Shown: positions 23,959 through 35,716, counted from the first letter of the stretch. The stretch: DNA of 64,000 bases from Protopterus annectens (GCF_019279795.1 NC_056745.1:1489381295-1489445294); one strand, 5' to 3'. A program made the numbers and translations. Notes: generated by a model not told the origin, from the sequence alone.

Positions 23959-25744
23959 ATGTCAGACAAAGTTAATAATTGCATTTCATGTGGGAAGCAA
24001 ATACCGCATAAGGATTTTCATTCCCTCTGCATTCCTTGCTTAGGCCCAGACCACGACGTCTCGGCCTGTCGTTTTTGTGCTACATTCAACAGACGCACTA
24101 TTAAGCGTCAGGCGGAGTTCACCCAACACTATTTTGGCAAAAAGTTTAATTACATTATGTCGTCGGATACTCCGACTCCAGTTTTGAGTAAAAAACGCTA
24201 AGATAAGGACCGACATACGAGGTCCGCGACTTCTACCGACACCACGCTAAAGCCGACTACAGGTGCTCCGGTTCTCAGCGAGGCACCTACGCAGCCCCTG
24301 ACTACCGATGACACTTCATTGGCAGTGTCTTCTGTGCCCGAGGTCGCAGGCTCTTCGGCCCACACCCCGACTACAGATACCGAAGCCACTCTTGGCGGGG
24401 AAACTCAGAGTTTAGACATGCCTGCCACCTCTCAAGGTGTCTTCAGGCCTTCTTCTTTATTTTCCATCAAGGCTTTCACTAAGTCTAAAGCAGCCATGCA
24501 TACTAAAAGACAAGCTCCACAGGGCCCCTCTCAAGGCCCCATGCCTAAAAAGCAGATGCTCAAAATGACTGAGGATTTGATTACTCTTATCAGGGGTTCT
24601 CAACCTCCCTCGGACAAAAGGCCCAGAATGGAGGAAGAATACCCTTCCTTGGACCAGGCCTCCATTACTTCAGAACATTCTGAAGACCAGGAACATTCAT
24701 ACTCCCCTTTTGAAGATTCTGATGCAGAGGAGTCCATTCCCTCTGTCTCCCCCCCCTAAGGATTACTCTTTTGGGGAAACCTTACATACCTTGAGGGAAC
24801 ACTTCCACTGGGAAGGCCAAGAGTATTCAGACTCCAAGAAAATGCTTAGGGATTTCCTCTTGCTCCCTCAGCACAGGCCTCTGGCTATACCTCCTGTCTT
24901 AGACATACTAGATGATGTGTATTCGGAGGCCAGCCTTAACCCAGATTCCTTACCTCCAGCTCCAGTCAAGCCTGACAGTTATTACTGGGTTCCTGATTCA
25001 CATCATTTCCTATACAAAAGCCATGCGGCTGACCCAAAAACTATTTCACAAGGTCCCAAGGGAATTAAGGCCTCCACTGCTAAAAATCCATTACCTTCAG
25101 AGAGAGATTCCAGAGCTTTAGAAAGGTGGGGGAAAAAGGTATACACCTCGGCCACCTTAACCATGAGGGCATTAAACTGTCAGTTCCATATGTTAAAGTA
25201 CCAACAGTTTCTGTTATCACAGTTGAAAAGCAAAATGTCACAACCTGAACAACCAGACTTGAAGGAGTTGCAGGTTTTGTTACATAGTGCAGAGCAAGTG
25301 GGTAAACATACCTTGCAATGTGGTTTTGATGCTTTAGAGGCCTCATGTAGAGCTGCTGTTACAGGATCAGTCATACGTAGACATGCTTGGCTCAAAGAGC
25401 AAACCTTACCAGATCATGTCAAAGCTAAATTACTAGATGCACCTCTTCAAAAAGATGTATTGTTTGGTGTTAAAGCTGAGGAGGTATTAAAGAAAATGGA
25501 GGAAAAGGCAAAATCAATGCAAACAGTGAAAGATTTCCTACAGGTACAACCTCCATGTTTCAGTAGAAATTGGCCTTCAAAAAATTGGTCCTTTCCAGCC
25601 ACGGACAGACCCCAAAGAGGTAGATACAGGCACCCTAGGGGTAGAGGGCAATCTCAAGGATCATTTAGAGGCAGACAATGGCAAGCACCTACACAAAGAG
25701 GTGGTGAGGATAGTTCACAGCCATTCAGAAAGCAGAACCAATGA
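23959..25744 (+). pseudogene. DIRS copy 2 gag, one stop and one frameshift
   Basis: It starts MSDKVNNCISCGKQIPHKDF with Cys/His pairs (CISC, CIPCLG, CRFC) that look like a small zinc-binding region. A TAA at 24199-24201 replaces the AAA codon of copy 4. The frame then continues through an acidic Ser/Glu-rich part (24319-24759), and an extra base in a C-run near 24750 shifts it to the frame of 24710-25744. That last part has the conserved block DHVKAKLLDAPLQKDVLFG and an RG-rich tail ending RKQNQ. It is the most complete Gag here. The domain order is a Cys/His N-terminus, a disordered acidic linker, an alpha-helical core and a basic tail. Confidence 0.85.
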
Positions 25745-26927
25745 CTTTCCCCTTTGCATGCCAAGCAAAGCTCAAATGGCAGCACCTTTAGGCAGAAAAC
25801 TGGCATTATTTTCGAAAAATTGGCATATTGTCACAAAAGACAAATGGATCCTGGACATTATAGACAGAGGTTACAGATTCCACTTTCACACCCTTCCAAA
25901 AATGAGAGGCATGCCAAACCTGCCACACAATCAAAGGGCAGAGGCACAAAAACAAATTTCAGATCTCATGGACATGAAAGCTATTCAAGAGGTACCTACT
26001 CAAGGACAAGGTCAAGGTTTTTATTCCAGACTATTCCTGATACCAAGGAAGGGCAAAGACTGGAGACCTATTTTGGACCTATCCATCCTAAACACATTTT
26101 TACTCGTGCCAAAATTCAAGATGCTCACATTATAGCAGCTTCTTCCCATGCTGGGCAAGGAGTCTTGGCTGGTAACATTGGACCTCAAGGAGGCATACCT
26201 GCATGTCCCAATCAGACAAGATTGCAGAAGATACCTCAGATTTCTTACAGGTTCAACCCATTATCAATTCTCTGCATTGCCCTTTGACTTATCTACTGCA
26301 CCCAGAGTGTTCACAAAATGCCTGGCATCAGTAATTGCCTACTGCAGACTTCAAGGGATACAAATATACCCATATTTGGACGACTGCCTGATCCAAGCAG
26401 ACAGCAAGCACATACTTCTGAAACATCTGGCGTTTGTAATAATGTTGTTGAATTCTCTGGGATACACAGTCAACAAAAAGAAATCAAGGCTAATACCCTC
26501 TCAAACAATAATTTTCCTGTGTGCCAGCTTGAATACAAATACCCAGATGGCCTACCTCACATCAGAGAAACAAGGGCAACTAACTCAATACTTCAGAAAA
26601 CTGGCAATCTTCACCAGGCTAACTGCAAGGAAAATCCTGCAGGCTCTGGGATTCATGGCATCTTCCATCTTGCTAATCCCATGTGCAAAGCTGCATATGA
26701 GGAAACTTCAATGGTACCTAAAAAACCTATGGTCTCAACACAGCCACAGTTTGGAAACAATTATACCACTGATTCCATGTCTTCGAAAGGAATTTATGTG
26801 GTGGGCTCAAGCATGCCAAAGAAACACAGGTCTCCCATTCTGCAAGCCTCAAGCAAATCAAGTCATCACAACAGACGCCTCGGACTACGCCTGGGGGGGC
26901 GCACGTGACAGATCGGTGCATTCAGGG
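25701..26927 (+). pseudogene. DIRS copy 2 reverse transcriptase, in-frame TAG
   Basis: The frame is open from before 25701 except for TAG at 26133-26135, directly after KFKMLTL. It then reads on as QLLPMLGKESWLVTLDLKEA, FSALPFDLSTAPRVF (copy 1 has G where this has D), YLDD near 26373-26384, and into TTDASDYAWG. A frameshift near 26903 follows. Copy 4 has TAG at the same codon, whereas copy 1 has CAG. The next codon is CAG here and CAA in copy 4. This could be shared decay or a recoding stop (see findings). Confidence 0.88.
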
Positions 26928-27423
26928 CAAATTGTCCCAAAAAGAAAAGCACCTACACATCAATCAAAAGGAAATGCTAGCAGTAATAAATGCTATTATG
27001 GCTTTCAAGGGCATACTGCATTCAGGCCAGCTATTGATAAGGACAGACAACACCACAGTGATGTGGTACATAAACAAGCAGGGAGGAACCCATTCATATC
27101 CCCTATGCAGGCTAGCCATGTCTCTTTGGAACATGGCTCTGGAATTACAAATCGAACTTCAAGCACAGTACCTGCCAGGCAAGGAAAACACGCTGGCAGA
27201 CAACCTAAGCAGAAATATGACAAATCCACATGAATGGATGTTGCATCCTCAAGTTTTTACAAAGATAATTCAAGCATGGAGAAGGCCAGACATAGATCTC
27301 TTTAGACAGACCAAAGATGATTCTCATTGCTCCAGACTGGCCAAGACAACACTGGTACCCACTCCTGAGGAGCCTGCGCATTCCCCCACCATGGATCCTG
27401 CCTCTAATGCTTTTTTCTACTGA
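26905..27423 (+). pseudogene. DIRS copy 2 RNase H with deleted methyltransferase-like domain
   Basis: The frame 26905-27423 reads HINQKEMLAVINAIMAF, IRTDNTTVMWYINKQG and LADNLSR, the RNase H half, then TKIIQAWRRPDIDLF. At that point about 150 bp present in copy 1 are missing, so DLF is joined to RQTKDD and the frame ends in NAFFY. The loss removes most of the methyltransferase-like domain. Confidence 0.85.
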
Positions 27424-27429
27424 CTCAGC

Positions 27430-28473
27430 AACTTCAAAACTCTTCACAGTCAGCTGAAAACACTCAATCTAGCCGCATGGAAGATAAATTCGCCTTCTAC
27501 TAGAAAAGCCTACTCCGCAAAATGGAAACGGTTTTGTGCCTGGAATCAGAAAAAGGGTCAGAATCCTGGAATACTGAATTTACCTCAAATATTACAGTAT
27601 CTAGCTGAGATGCTAAGCAGTGGACTTTCTTTCTCCTCCATCAAAATCCATGCCTCAGCCATTTCTGCAGAATAGAACACTGATCCTCCTTTATTCTCTC
27701 CCCCTTTCTTAAGACAGTTCCTCAGAGGGGTTAAGAATATAAAACCCCCAAGGAAACAACCAGTACCTGCTTGGGACCTCAATTTCATTCTAGAAAAACT
27801 GACCTTGTCTCCTTTTGAGCCAGCTGCTTCAACAGAACTGCAATATTTGTCCTGGAAAACAGCCTTCCTTCTGGCTATCACCTCAGCTCGCAGGGTTTCG
27901 GAACTACAAGCCCTCATGGCTGTGCAGCCTTTCATCATTTTCTATCAGGACAGAGTTTCCTTACAAACCAATCCTTCCTTTATGCCAAAGGTAGTATCCA
28001 GGGTAGCCTTGAATCAGGCTATCCACTTACCTACCTTTTACCCTAATCCTCAAAACAAAGGGGAGAGACTACTACATTCCTTGGACATTCACAGACAGTT
28101 ACATTATTATTTGGACAGAACAAAGCCTTTCAGAAAATCAGAGCACCTCTTTGTGTCATATGCTATAGGAGCTCAAGGGAAGCCTATTTCCAAACAGACA
28201 ATCTCAAAATGGATAGCCCACTGCATACGCTTTTGTTACTCTTTTCATGGTAAAACTGTACCTGCAGGCATCAAATCTCACTGCACAAGGGCCACAGCTA
28301 CCTCTGCAGCTTTCCTCAGGGGGGTTCCTACCAAAGATATTTTGGAAGCAACCACTTGGAGTTCTGTACATACTTTCTCCAAGCACTATCACCTACCATT
28401 ATACTCCAAATCTAGAGCAGGCTTTGCCACTGCAGTCTTGCAGGGCATCCTGGCTCCTCCTAGTTCCACCTAG
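27430..28473 (+). pseudogene. DIRS copy 2 tyrosine recombinase, broken
   Basis: The N-terminal part has lost about 66 bp relative to copy 1 around 27489 (the stretch before TRKAYSAK) and has a stop (TAG, in CAGAATAGAAC near 27671). From 27805 to 28473 the catalytic half is open: SARRVSEL, SHCTR (His and Arg), WSSVH and KHYH. It ends APPSST. No full-length recombinase can be made from it. Confidence 0.85.
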
Positions 28474-28507
28474 TGCCTTACCACCCCTTTTTTAGCTTTG
28501 GGATTCT

Positions 28508-28604
28508 ACCCCTCTGTTATGACTGCAGCTGTATGCACGATGAACATAGTACAGTTTTGTACCTACCATAAATGTAGATCTTCAAGTGCTAATACAGCTG
28601 CAGT
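28508..28604 (+). repeat. DIRS copy 2 internal complementary region
   Basis: The reverse complement of the left end (through GCACGATGAAC) is followed by AT and the reverse complement of the right end (from AGTACAG). It has the same structure as in copy 1. The left half (CTCTGTTATGACTGCAGC) matches this copy's own left end and not copy 1's, so terminus and internal copy have changed together. Confidence 0.9.
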
Positions 28605-28787
28605 CCAGGTTTCCCTCCCTCCTTCCCCTCTTGGGACAGGCCTAATGGCTAACACCTCCTCATACAACCTGATTGGGGTATTCTTTTATGGTGTATTTGC
28701 TTGCAACTACTGTTTTTTGATTATATTGCATTGCATTATTACATAAATTTATGTATTGCCTTCCTTCTGGGGGCACCTGACATCTGA

Positions 28788-28954
28788 GGCAAGAAAAACT
28801 GAAGAAAATGGCGTTGGCTGGTTCTTTTATACCCCTGTCGCACTGACGTCAGGGAAGAAGCGACGACATCCGACGCCAGACCTAGACTTTGGAATTTGGC
28901 CGACCGAGGACCCGCCTGACGGCAGGAAAACCCATCTGTTATGACTGCAGCTGT
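28788..28954 (-). repeat. DIRS copy 2 right inverted terminal repeat
   Basis: Inverted counterpart of 23662-23828. On the minus strand it has the TGACGTCA and TATAAAA pair, so the element could also be transcribed in antisense. Confidence 0.88.
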
Positions 28955-29000
28955 ATTAGCACTCGAACAGCTACATTTATGGTAGGTACAAAACTGTACT

Positions 29001-29560
29001 GTCTCTGTCCTGTAGGACATGTATCTGTTTCATTGTCTCTGTCCTGTAGGATGTGTATCTGTTTCATTGTCTCTGTCCTGTAGGACATGTATCTGTTTCA
29101 TTGTCTCTGTCCTGTAGGACATGTATCTGTTTCATTATCTCTGTCCTGTAGGATGTGTTTCTGTTTCATTGTCTTTGTCCTGTAGGATGTGTATCTGTTT
29201 CATTGTATCTGTCCTGTAGGACATGTATCTGTTTCATTGTCTCTGTCCTGTAGGACAGCTAGCTGTTTTATTGTCTCTGTCCTGTATGCAAAACTCTCAA
29301 GTGCCCCTGTTATGGAGGAAAATTCCAGCTTTCAGGCCTGATTTACCCTTGCACAGGATGTTTCATTGTATCTGTCATGTAGGACGTGTAACTGTTTTAT
29401 TGTCTCTGTCCTTTCGGACATGTATCTGCTGTATTGTTTCTGTTCTGTAGAGACATGCATCTGCTTTATTGTCTCTGTTTTGCAGGACATGTATCTGCTT
29501 TACTGTATCTGTCCTGTAGGACATGTATCTGTTTTATTGTCTGTCGTGGTAATACGAGTG
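29001..29560. repeat. 34-bp minisatellite, right part, with an inverted insert
   Basis: The array interrupted by DIRS copy 2 continues as regular 34-bp units to about 29286. It is then broken by about 73 bp (29288-29360) that are the reverse complement of 30044-30116, and goes on as degenerate units to about 29548. Confidence 0.95.
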
Positions 29561-30116
29561 TAGTGTGTAAGTAAGCACCTTGTAATCATATCTCTCAACC
29601 TGAACCTGCAGACATTGAAAATAGGAACAAAGTCCCCAGAAAGGTGGCACATCCATCTGAAAATCAAGACATCTAATTAGCAAAATTTGGATACCAAGTA
29701 GCACATAACTTTTCCTGCTGCCAGTAGAAAAGTGGAATGCTACTCAGAAACACTTGTTCAGTCACAAAAATGGTGGAAACATATAAGCACATTATCAAAG
29801 AGGCAGTGTAAAGAATGCAAACTTTAATGAACTGTATTGCAAAATTCTACCACATGAGGTAATTTGTTTTTACTTCACAAAAGGGAGCTGCAAGGTGTGT
29901 CCTTTTTCATTAAATTATTGTTGCACTAGTATGTTGGTAATTTACTGTGGTGTTCTGTGTACTAGAAAGCTTTAGAAAATTATACGTAATGAGGGAGATT
30001 CAGAAAATTGTGTGACTGGATAAATCTAGCCTGAAAACAGGGACATCCTGTGCAGGGGTAAATCAGGCCTGAAAACAGGAATTTTCCTCCATAACAGGGA
30101 TACTTGAGAGTTTTGC
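29288..30116. repeat. inverted repeat pair, about 73 bp arms
   Basis: 29288-29360 (GCAAAACTCTCAAGTGCCCC to the CAGGATG end) is nearly the reverse complement of 30044-30116. The arms are 683 bp apart; the left arm sits within the minisatellite and the right in unique intron. Either these are two ends of one element or two copies of a short repeat in opposite orientation. Confidence 0.85.
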
Positions 30117-31777
30117 TTGTAATATTTCAAACTATCAATCATTATTCACTTATTTCAGCTTTACACATAGTCTATTCTCACACAACTATAAACCAATAAA
30201 AAGCTATTGAAAAAATAATTCTTTAAGTTTCACATTTACTATGCCTAAACAAAACTAAACTGCTGTAAAATACATTGCTGAGTAGCAACTGCCCCAAAAC
30301 AACAGCTGAATTATAGAGAACACCTAAATATGCTCACAGCCGAACTGCTTTCTTGCAAAAATCCAAACAAACATTTTTTTGCAAGGGTGAGCTGCACCCA
30401 TCACAACAAACACACACATGCATACACTTACACTCAATGTGACAACTCAGAGAAAAAGCAAAGGGGATTTGCTCTTTCTTTAAAAAATCCTGCTATCAGA
30501 CAGCCTAGCAAAAGTAATAGATTTTAAGGGAATATACATCAGTCATATATAGAGTCTCTCAAATAACTTGATCAACTTTGAAATGAGCAGTCTAGCATGA
30601 GAGGTCAAACAGCTGAAGAAAAACATCACAGTGTTGTCATTTTTGTGAAGAAACAAAGAAATGTTACATCAGAACCAAACTATGGTGCTAGAAGGTGTTT
30701 CTGGAAGAGATGTCTGCTTTTGTCATTTTTTGGTAAAACATGTATTTCTGTTTTACGTTTTATATACGAAACACAAAAACTTTCTAAATTGGATATCAAA
30801 AATCTGTATAATGCATAATCATGCCTGGCATTTATAAACTTTATTAAAAAAAAAACAGTGTAAGAAACTTGTGTGTGGAAGTTTTTCAATTCCTGTATGT
30901 CTAGTTAATCATTATATTTTAAAAAGTAGAAAAAATCAGAAAACTGTAGTAAAATTAGCAAATGTAAAACTGTCCCGAATCAAAAAATAAAAACTTATTT
31001 TGACATATTATTAATATTATACAGAATTATTAAGTCCGTTAGGTATTCAGAATCAATCCAAGCAGGGTAGGCAGTCTGTCTGTAGTCAAAAATCCTTTAT
31101 TAATCAGACAGACAAGTGATAAAAAAAAAAAAAACAAAGCGTAAACGGAATGATAGTTTCATCCCAGACTTTCTGACTACTACACCTGCTGTCAAGTATG
31201 GGAGTGATTTACTTAGTTGTAAAACAAAGTGTAATGCTGTACATGTTAACTAATTCAAATCTTTTCCCCAATCCTTAGTATGTTATTCGAGCTGGTACTG
31301 CCCTACTTACTAAATGTCCTAATAATTTAAACCTTATGCACTTTAAATAAAATTAATAATGATGTGCTAATTCTTATTAAATAGATTATAATTAAACAAA
31401 GTCTGTGAATTTATCAAAAATATCATAATACATGCTTGTAGGCTTGAGACTTAGAGGTACCACAGAGATTACTTGTTTCTTGTAAACTTAATTTACAATG
31501 CTGTGTATTCTGCACAACATTATAGCTCATATAAATAACTCAGCATTTTGGATATTAACTTTGTTAATAAATTAATTTAATTTATAATATAGATTCACCA
31601 GTTCAGGGTAATATTTTGCCTGCATATATTCCGGAGTTTTCTACATTTTGTCTTAAAGGAGTTTATATTAATTCTAGACAGGGACACGTGAAGTAAATTC
31701 CATCAAATGTGATTTCCTGTGCCATTATATTTGTCTGTCACTTTACTGATACCACTCCTGTTTTTGTTTTGTTTCAG
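30117..31777. other. MAPK12 intron end, nothing recognised
   Basis: AT-rich sequence with A- and T-runs, ending in a T-rich tract (TTTTTGTTTTGTTTCAG) before the last coding exon. Confidence 0.65.
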
Positions 31778-31848
31778 GACACACGTATATGGAATTGATT
31801 ACTTTTGTGCCCCCACAGCAATCTGAATCAAAGGAAACAGCAGTGTGA
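31778..31848 (+). CDS. MAPK12: MAPK12, last coding exon with PDZ-binding C-terminus
   Basis: The acceptor GTTTCAG is followed by GA, completing the Arg codon, then HTYMELITFVPPQQSESKETAV and TGA at 31846-31848. The terminal ETAV fits the class I PDZ ligand pattern (S/T-x-hydrophobic). In p38-gamma such a tail binds syntrophin, SAP97/Dlg and similar scaffolds, and it distinguishes this paralogue from the other p38 kinases. The final intron is 13.9 kb and contains DIRS copy 2 inside a minisatellite. Confidence 0.92.
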
Positions 31849-32383
31849 CCTCAGGAGTCAAATTTGTCTCAAGTCAAACAAATTGAGCTGGATGTACATT
31901 TTTAACACAAATTATAGTTGTAAATGTTTGATTTGTAAATTGGATGTAATCTTTTCTGTTCATATATATTTCAATTATTTGTATTATGTGGGGTAGAGAC
32001 TTTTGAAACTACAGTACCTTTGTCATGGAATGCTTGAATTTAAGTACACAGTAAGTCACTAGGCCATTGCTGGTGTCTTCCTAATAATCAAAGGTCGTGG
32101 CATCTTTCTGTTGCTTGATGTGTCTGCCTACAGAATACTTATGTATATTGTTATAAAATTCTAAATAGTGACCTGTAGATATGAGGGATACAATATACTG
32201 TAGTCATATTCAAACTGTCTTACTGCTCTGTAGAGTCGCATCACATCCATACTCCCTGCAATCCTTAGCCACAGCAGAGATGTAGATTTAATGCAGACAC
32301 AAAGACAGAGAGACAGCAGGTTTATGTATCCTTAACACCACCAACACACACACACACACACACACATGCAAATGAACCCACTG

Positions 32384-32551
32384 CCCTGTAGCTTATGTCT
32401 GAATGACCAGCGTTATGTCCTGTAGCTTATGTCTGAATGACCAGCGTTATGTCCTGTAGCTTATGTCTGAATGACCAGCGTTATGTCCTGTAGCTTATGT
32501 CTGAATGACCACCGTTATGTCCTGTAGCTTATGTCTGAATGACCAGCATTA
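32384..32551. repeat. 34-bp minisatellite, five units, in probable MAPK12 3'UTR
   Basis: Five nearly identical units of CCTGTAGCTTATGTCTGAAT plus GACCAGCGTTATGT (34 bp). One unit has ACCACC for ACCAGC and the last has AGCATT. Confidence 0.95.
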
Positions 32552-32807
32552 TGCTGCAGTCAAGTGGGTAGTGCCAAACATCAAATCAATATCATCATAG
32601 CTTTCTGTCGTAAAACACATTTGGTGAAAACAATGCAACTAATCACTTCAATGGTTATTTAAAGAGCACCCAAAGCACACCAGTCCAAGGCATAATTCCC
32701 TTACTATTTGTTAGCAAAAGCAGGAATGTTTGAAACTCCTTGGCTATTGCTGTGACGCTGAGGTTTATAAGTTTTAAACTACCAGTTGCTATCTCCCAGG
32801 AATGGTA

Positions 32808-32880
32808 CCTCATAGGATCATAGGACGTTACTAGACTATTGGCCCTGAGGCCCTTATAAGCCTAGCCAAGAGTTTAGCCC
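32808..32880 (-). mobile_element. CR1 3' end remnant
   Basis: Read on the minus strand: TTGGCTAGGCTTATAAGGGC, then GGGCCAATAGTCTAGTAACG and ATGATCCTATGA. This corresponds to the last 70 bp or so of CR1 copies A to C, ending in the ATGAACCTATGA-type repeat. Confidence 0.75.
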
Positions 32881-33225
32881 ACTCACAGGCATATTTAATA
32901 ATGAGTTGATTAGGAGATGCAAGCTTTGTCTATAAGACTCAAGAGAGTTTTGCCCCCACATTCTTATTTCTGCTTTACAAAATCTATTATTTTGAACCAC
33001 GTTTGTAAATGTTGACTTTAGGGGTACAGCAGTCAGAAATGTATGTATCAAATTAATGTACAATGGGAAATGTTTATATAGTTGCATGTGATATATGTTC
33101 ATTGAGAGTCATGAAAAGAACAGTCAGCATTGGAGAAAGAGATTTATGCAAATACAACACTATTCAGTAACATCTGAGAGGGTGAAAATGACTGGCTTTA
33201 AATAAAGGTAACAATAGTCTGGCTG

Positions 33226-35715
33226 TAGCCTGCTCCATCATCAACCAAATCAAGATTGTTTTTCTTTTAGCCTTTAGTCGTTAATCTTTCCATCTTGTCT
33301 TTACTTGGTCTATATAAAGAATATATGCTTTGGAACTAACCCCAATGTGTTTTACAGCAAAACTGTACATGTAAGAATTTATACACAAACGATTTGTGCA
33401 ACACAAATTTACATTTGTTACCACTTGGTTTAGTGCTCCTTGTCAGAACTGGGCCCACAGTGTTTTGCAAGAGTACCAGACTTTCAGAAATGTGTAGTTC
33501 TGATTGCCTTGAGGACACAGAACAAAATTACTTATAGAATATGTAGGTAGACCTTAAAAGTAATCGAGCCTTAAATGGTTATTTACTAATCTGCTCACAC
33601 CGACTGCTTAGAGAACTTAAACTGCCTGCTCTATTTTGAGATCTTTTACATGTTTGGTTCAAGTGACCCATCATCAGACTACAATGCTGCGCTCAATATT
33701 AGCACATTTTAGTGCCACATCCAACCCAAAGTATTACATATATATTTTTTTTTGTTGATGTTTATAATAGCAAATGTTCTTGGAAAGTACAAGTATTTAG
33801 TTTGCTATCATTTCTTGAAGACTATAGTGCCTTTGATTACCTCAGATAACTGCAGACAAACTCTCGTTAGCTTTGCCTTTTTATACTGAATTGTGCCATT
33901 TATGAAAACTGTGTCACGGGGTTCTTTAATTTCAAAATCTGCTTTTTCAAGCTCCTTTTAGTTAATAGTGTAAATATATTCATTGATGTATAATTTCTTT
34001 CTGAATACCAAAACTTGTCTGATTTTTTTCTGTCACACTTTTCTTTCAGAAAATGGTACTGCAAGCGGGTGTATTTGATGGGGGCTTTTTGCAAATAAAC
34101 TTCTATGGGGGTGACCTCAGTATAAAGAAATGAGTCTTGTTCATTTTTTGGCATGACTGAATACAGTAATATAGAGTTCCCAATAGCGCATACGTTCTCC
34201 TTACCTTGTGTTCCAATAAGGACAGAGTTTCATTTAACCTACCTCATTCTTTTTGCCTTAAGGTGTTTTAAACATCAAATCTAAACCAATGCATTGACCT
34301 CCCTGTCTTTTTTCCAATTATATTCATCTGAGGTCTGAACCAAAATTACGGATGTTCATGCATCAAATTCAATTACATACCACTTGACACAGGACGTAAA
34401 CAAAAGAAAAATCTGATCAGTTGTTTGTCTCCTATGTGAAGGCAAAAGAAAGCTTCCAAGCTCATCTTTATCTTTATCCAAAATGGCTAACATCTCTTGA
34501 TTACCCTTGTTTATGATTAGAGACACCACCAAAAAACTAATACCTAAAAAGCCCATTCTTTGGCTACTTCTCTAGCCTTCAAGACAGACTGCCAGACTGC
34601 CTATTTTGTGCATTTCCATTTGCGGCTACTTGGGCTACTCTCCTCACACTTTTATTATTTCCCATTATAGATTTAGCTTAGGCATAGGTTCCATTTTTGG
34701 TTCCACTGTGTTCAGGAGTCTGTTCCATAGCTACCCTAGGGGCCTTGCTAGGACAGGTCTGCTGAGCAAGAATGAAGGCTAGATACATATAGAAGTTATG
34801 TTTCTTACATAGCGTTCCATGTTTCTTTATGTCTTCTTCGCCTTCTTCTTAAGGCCCCACCCTCTTCTGGGCCTGGACAGACCCTAGAGGAGCCTGGATG
34901 ATGACCTCTCTTTCTCTGTGATCTTTTCTTAGCTATCTGCTATTATTATGCATATTTTGTTTCCCTTCTTCTTCCTCCTTCTTCTTCCTGTTATTAGAGG
35001 TTTTTACTGTTATACTGTTTCTGTTTGTTTCTGTTGTTTCTGTTAGTTTACTTACAAAGCAGGATCTGGAGTGTAACTCTCGCCTCAGCCATTGTGGGAG
35101 CCTCGGGATATGCAGCCGGTGGGGAAGAGTGGGGAGAGTTTTTAGAGTGAGCCGGAGAACCCGTCGGCTCCCGAGAAGCGAGAGAGGCAAGAATACAGAA
35201 GAATAATGGACATGGATGCTCTATATAATGCCAGTTTTAATACAGGAGTGCGCGTGGTTTTAAAAAATGCATTTATTTTGTTTCCATGGAAACAAACTGC
35301 AAGGTGCTGTTATACAAAATGATGAATTCCAATGTTTTTTTTTTTTGTAAGAAACAATAAATTTGACAATCTGTTTAATGGTGTGCTGACACCACAGAAA
35401 GCTTGAAACTTAGCAAGTAAGTAATGCTTATGAAGTCTTTCTGCTCCAAGTTTTTCTGAAAAAAATGAAGTCTGTTTGCTACGTTTATGCAGATGTATGC
35501 TGTGAAAGTGACATATAAACTGTTTCTGTCACTCTTCCATTAAGCCTTCAGTATTACTGTTTTTTTATTTCTTAGCAACTTGTTTATAGGCAGTAACATA
35601 TATTCAGGCTTATAAGTCACATCTGACACCATAATTAACTAAACACTTTCCACCAAGTTTATCAGTTAAGTGTAGGAAACAGTAATGCATTGCCAGGCCT
35701 TTCTTCTATATCACA

Positions 35716-35716
<1 letters not shown>
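33226..35716. other. intergenic, nothing firm; GC-rich patch at 35056-35200
   Basis: Mostly AT-rich DNA without supported genes. At 35056-35200 there is a CpG-containing block. On the minus strand it has an upstream TATATAG, then CCCACAATGG (ATG at 35092-35090) with a short open stretch MAEARVTLQILL, and then GTAAGT. This may be a first exon, a LINE 5'UTR or chance. I do not recognise the protein. Confidence 0.4.

Larger units (their letters stand above)
23649..29000 (+). mobile_element. DIRS-like retrotransposon, copy 2, inside a minisatellite
   Basis: A 5.35-kb element with the same ends as copy 1 (GTTCATCGTG on the left, AACTGTACT on the right). The left terminal repeat is 23662-23828, the internal complementary region 28508-28604 and the right terminal repeat 28788-28954. 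It lies between two parts of one 34-bp array, with CATT(TT) before and GTCTCTG after, so the target unit resumes in register and no target duplication is seen. It keeps the complete gag start lost in copy 1, but RT has one stop, RNase H a frameshift, the methyltransferase-like domain a deletion, and the recombinase a deletion and a stop. Confidence 0.95.
31849..33225 (+). other. MAPK12: probable MAPK12 3'UTR
   Basis: Sequence following the MAPK12 stop codon. The first clear AATAAA I see is at 33201-33206, so the UTR may end about 20 bp later. The true end is not shown by the sequence. The interval includes a short CA tract (about 32343-32366), a five-copy 34-bp minisatellite and a reversed CR1 3' end. 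Confidence 0.4.

Noticed and set aside
5198..31848. Assignment of the host gene to MAPK13 (p38-delta)
   Set aside because: FREPDEETEAE is delta-like, but most of the rest (EIMKVTGTP, ASPLAVN, LVLDAE, EALAHPYFE and the SKET PDZ tail) fits p38-gamma.
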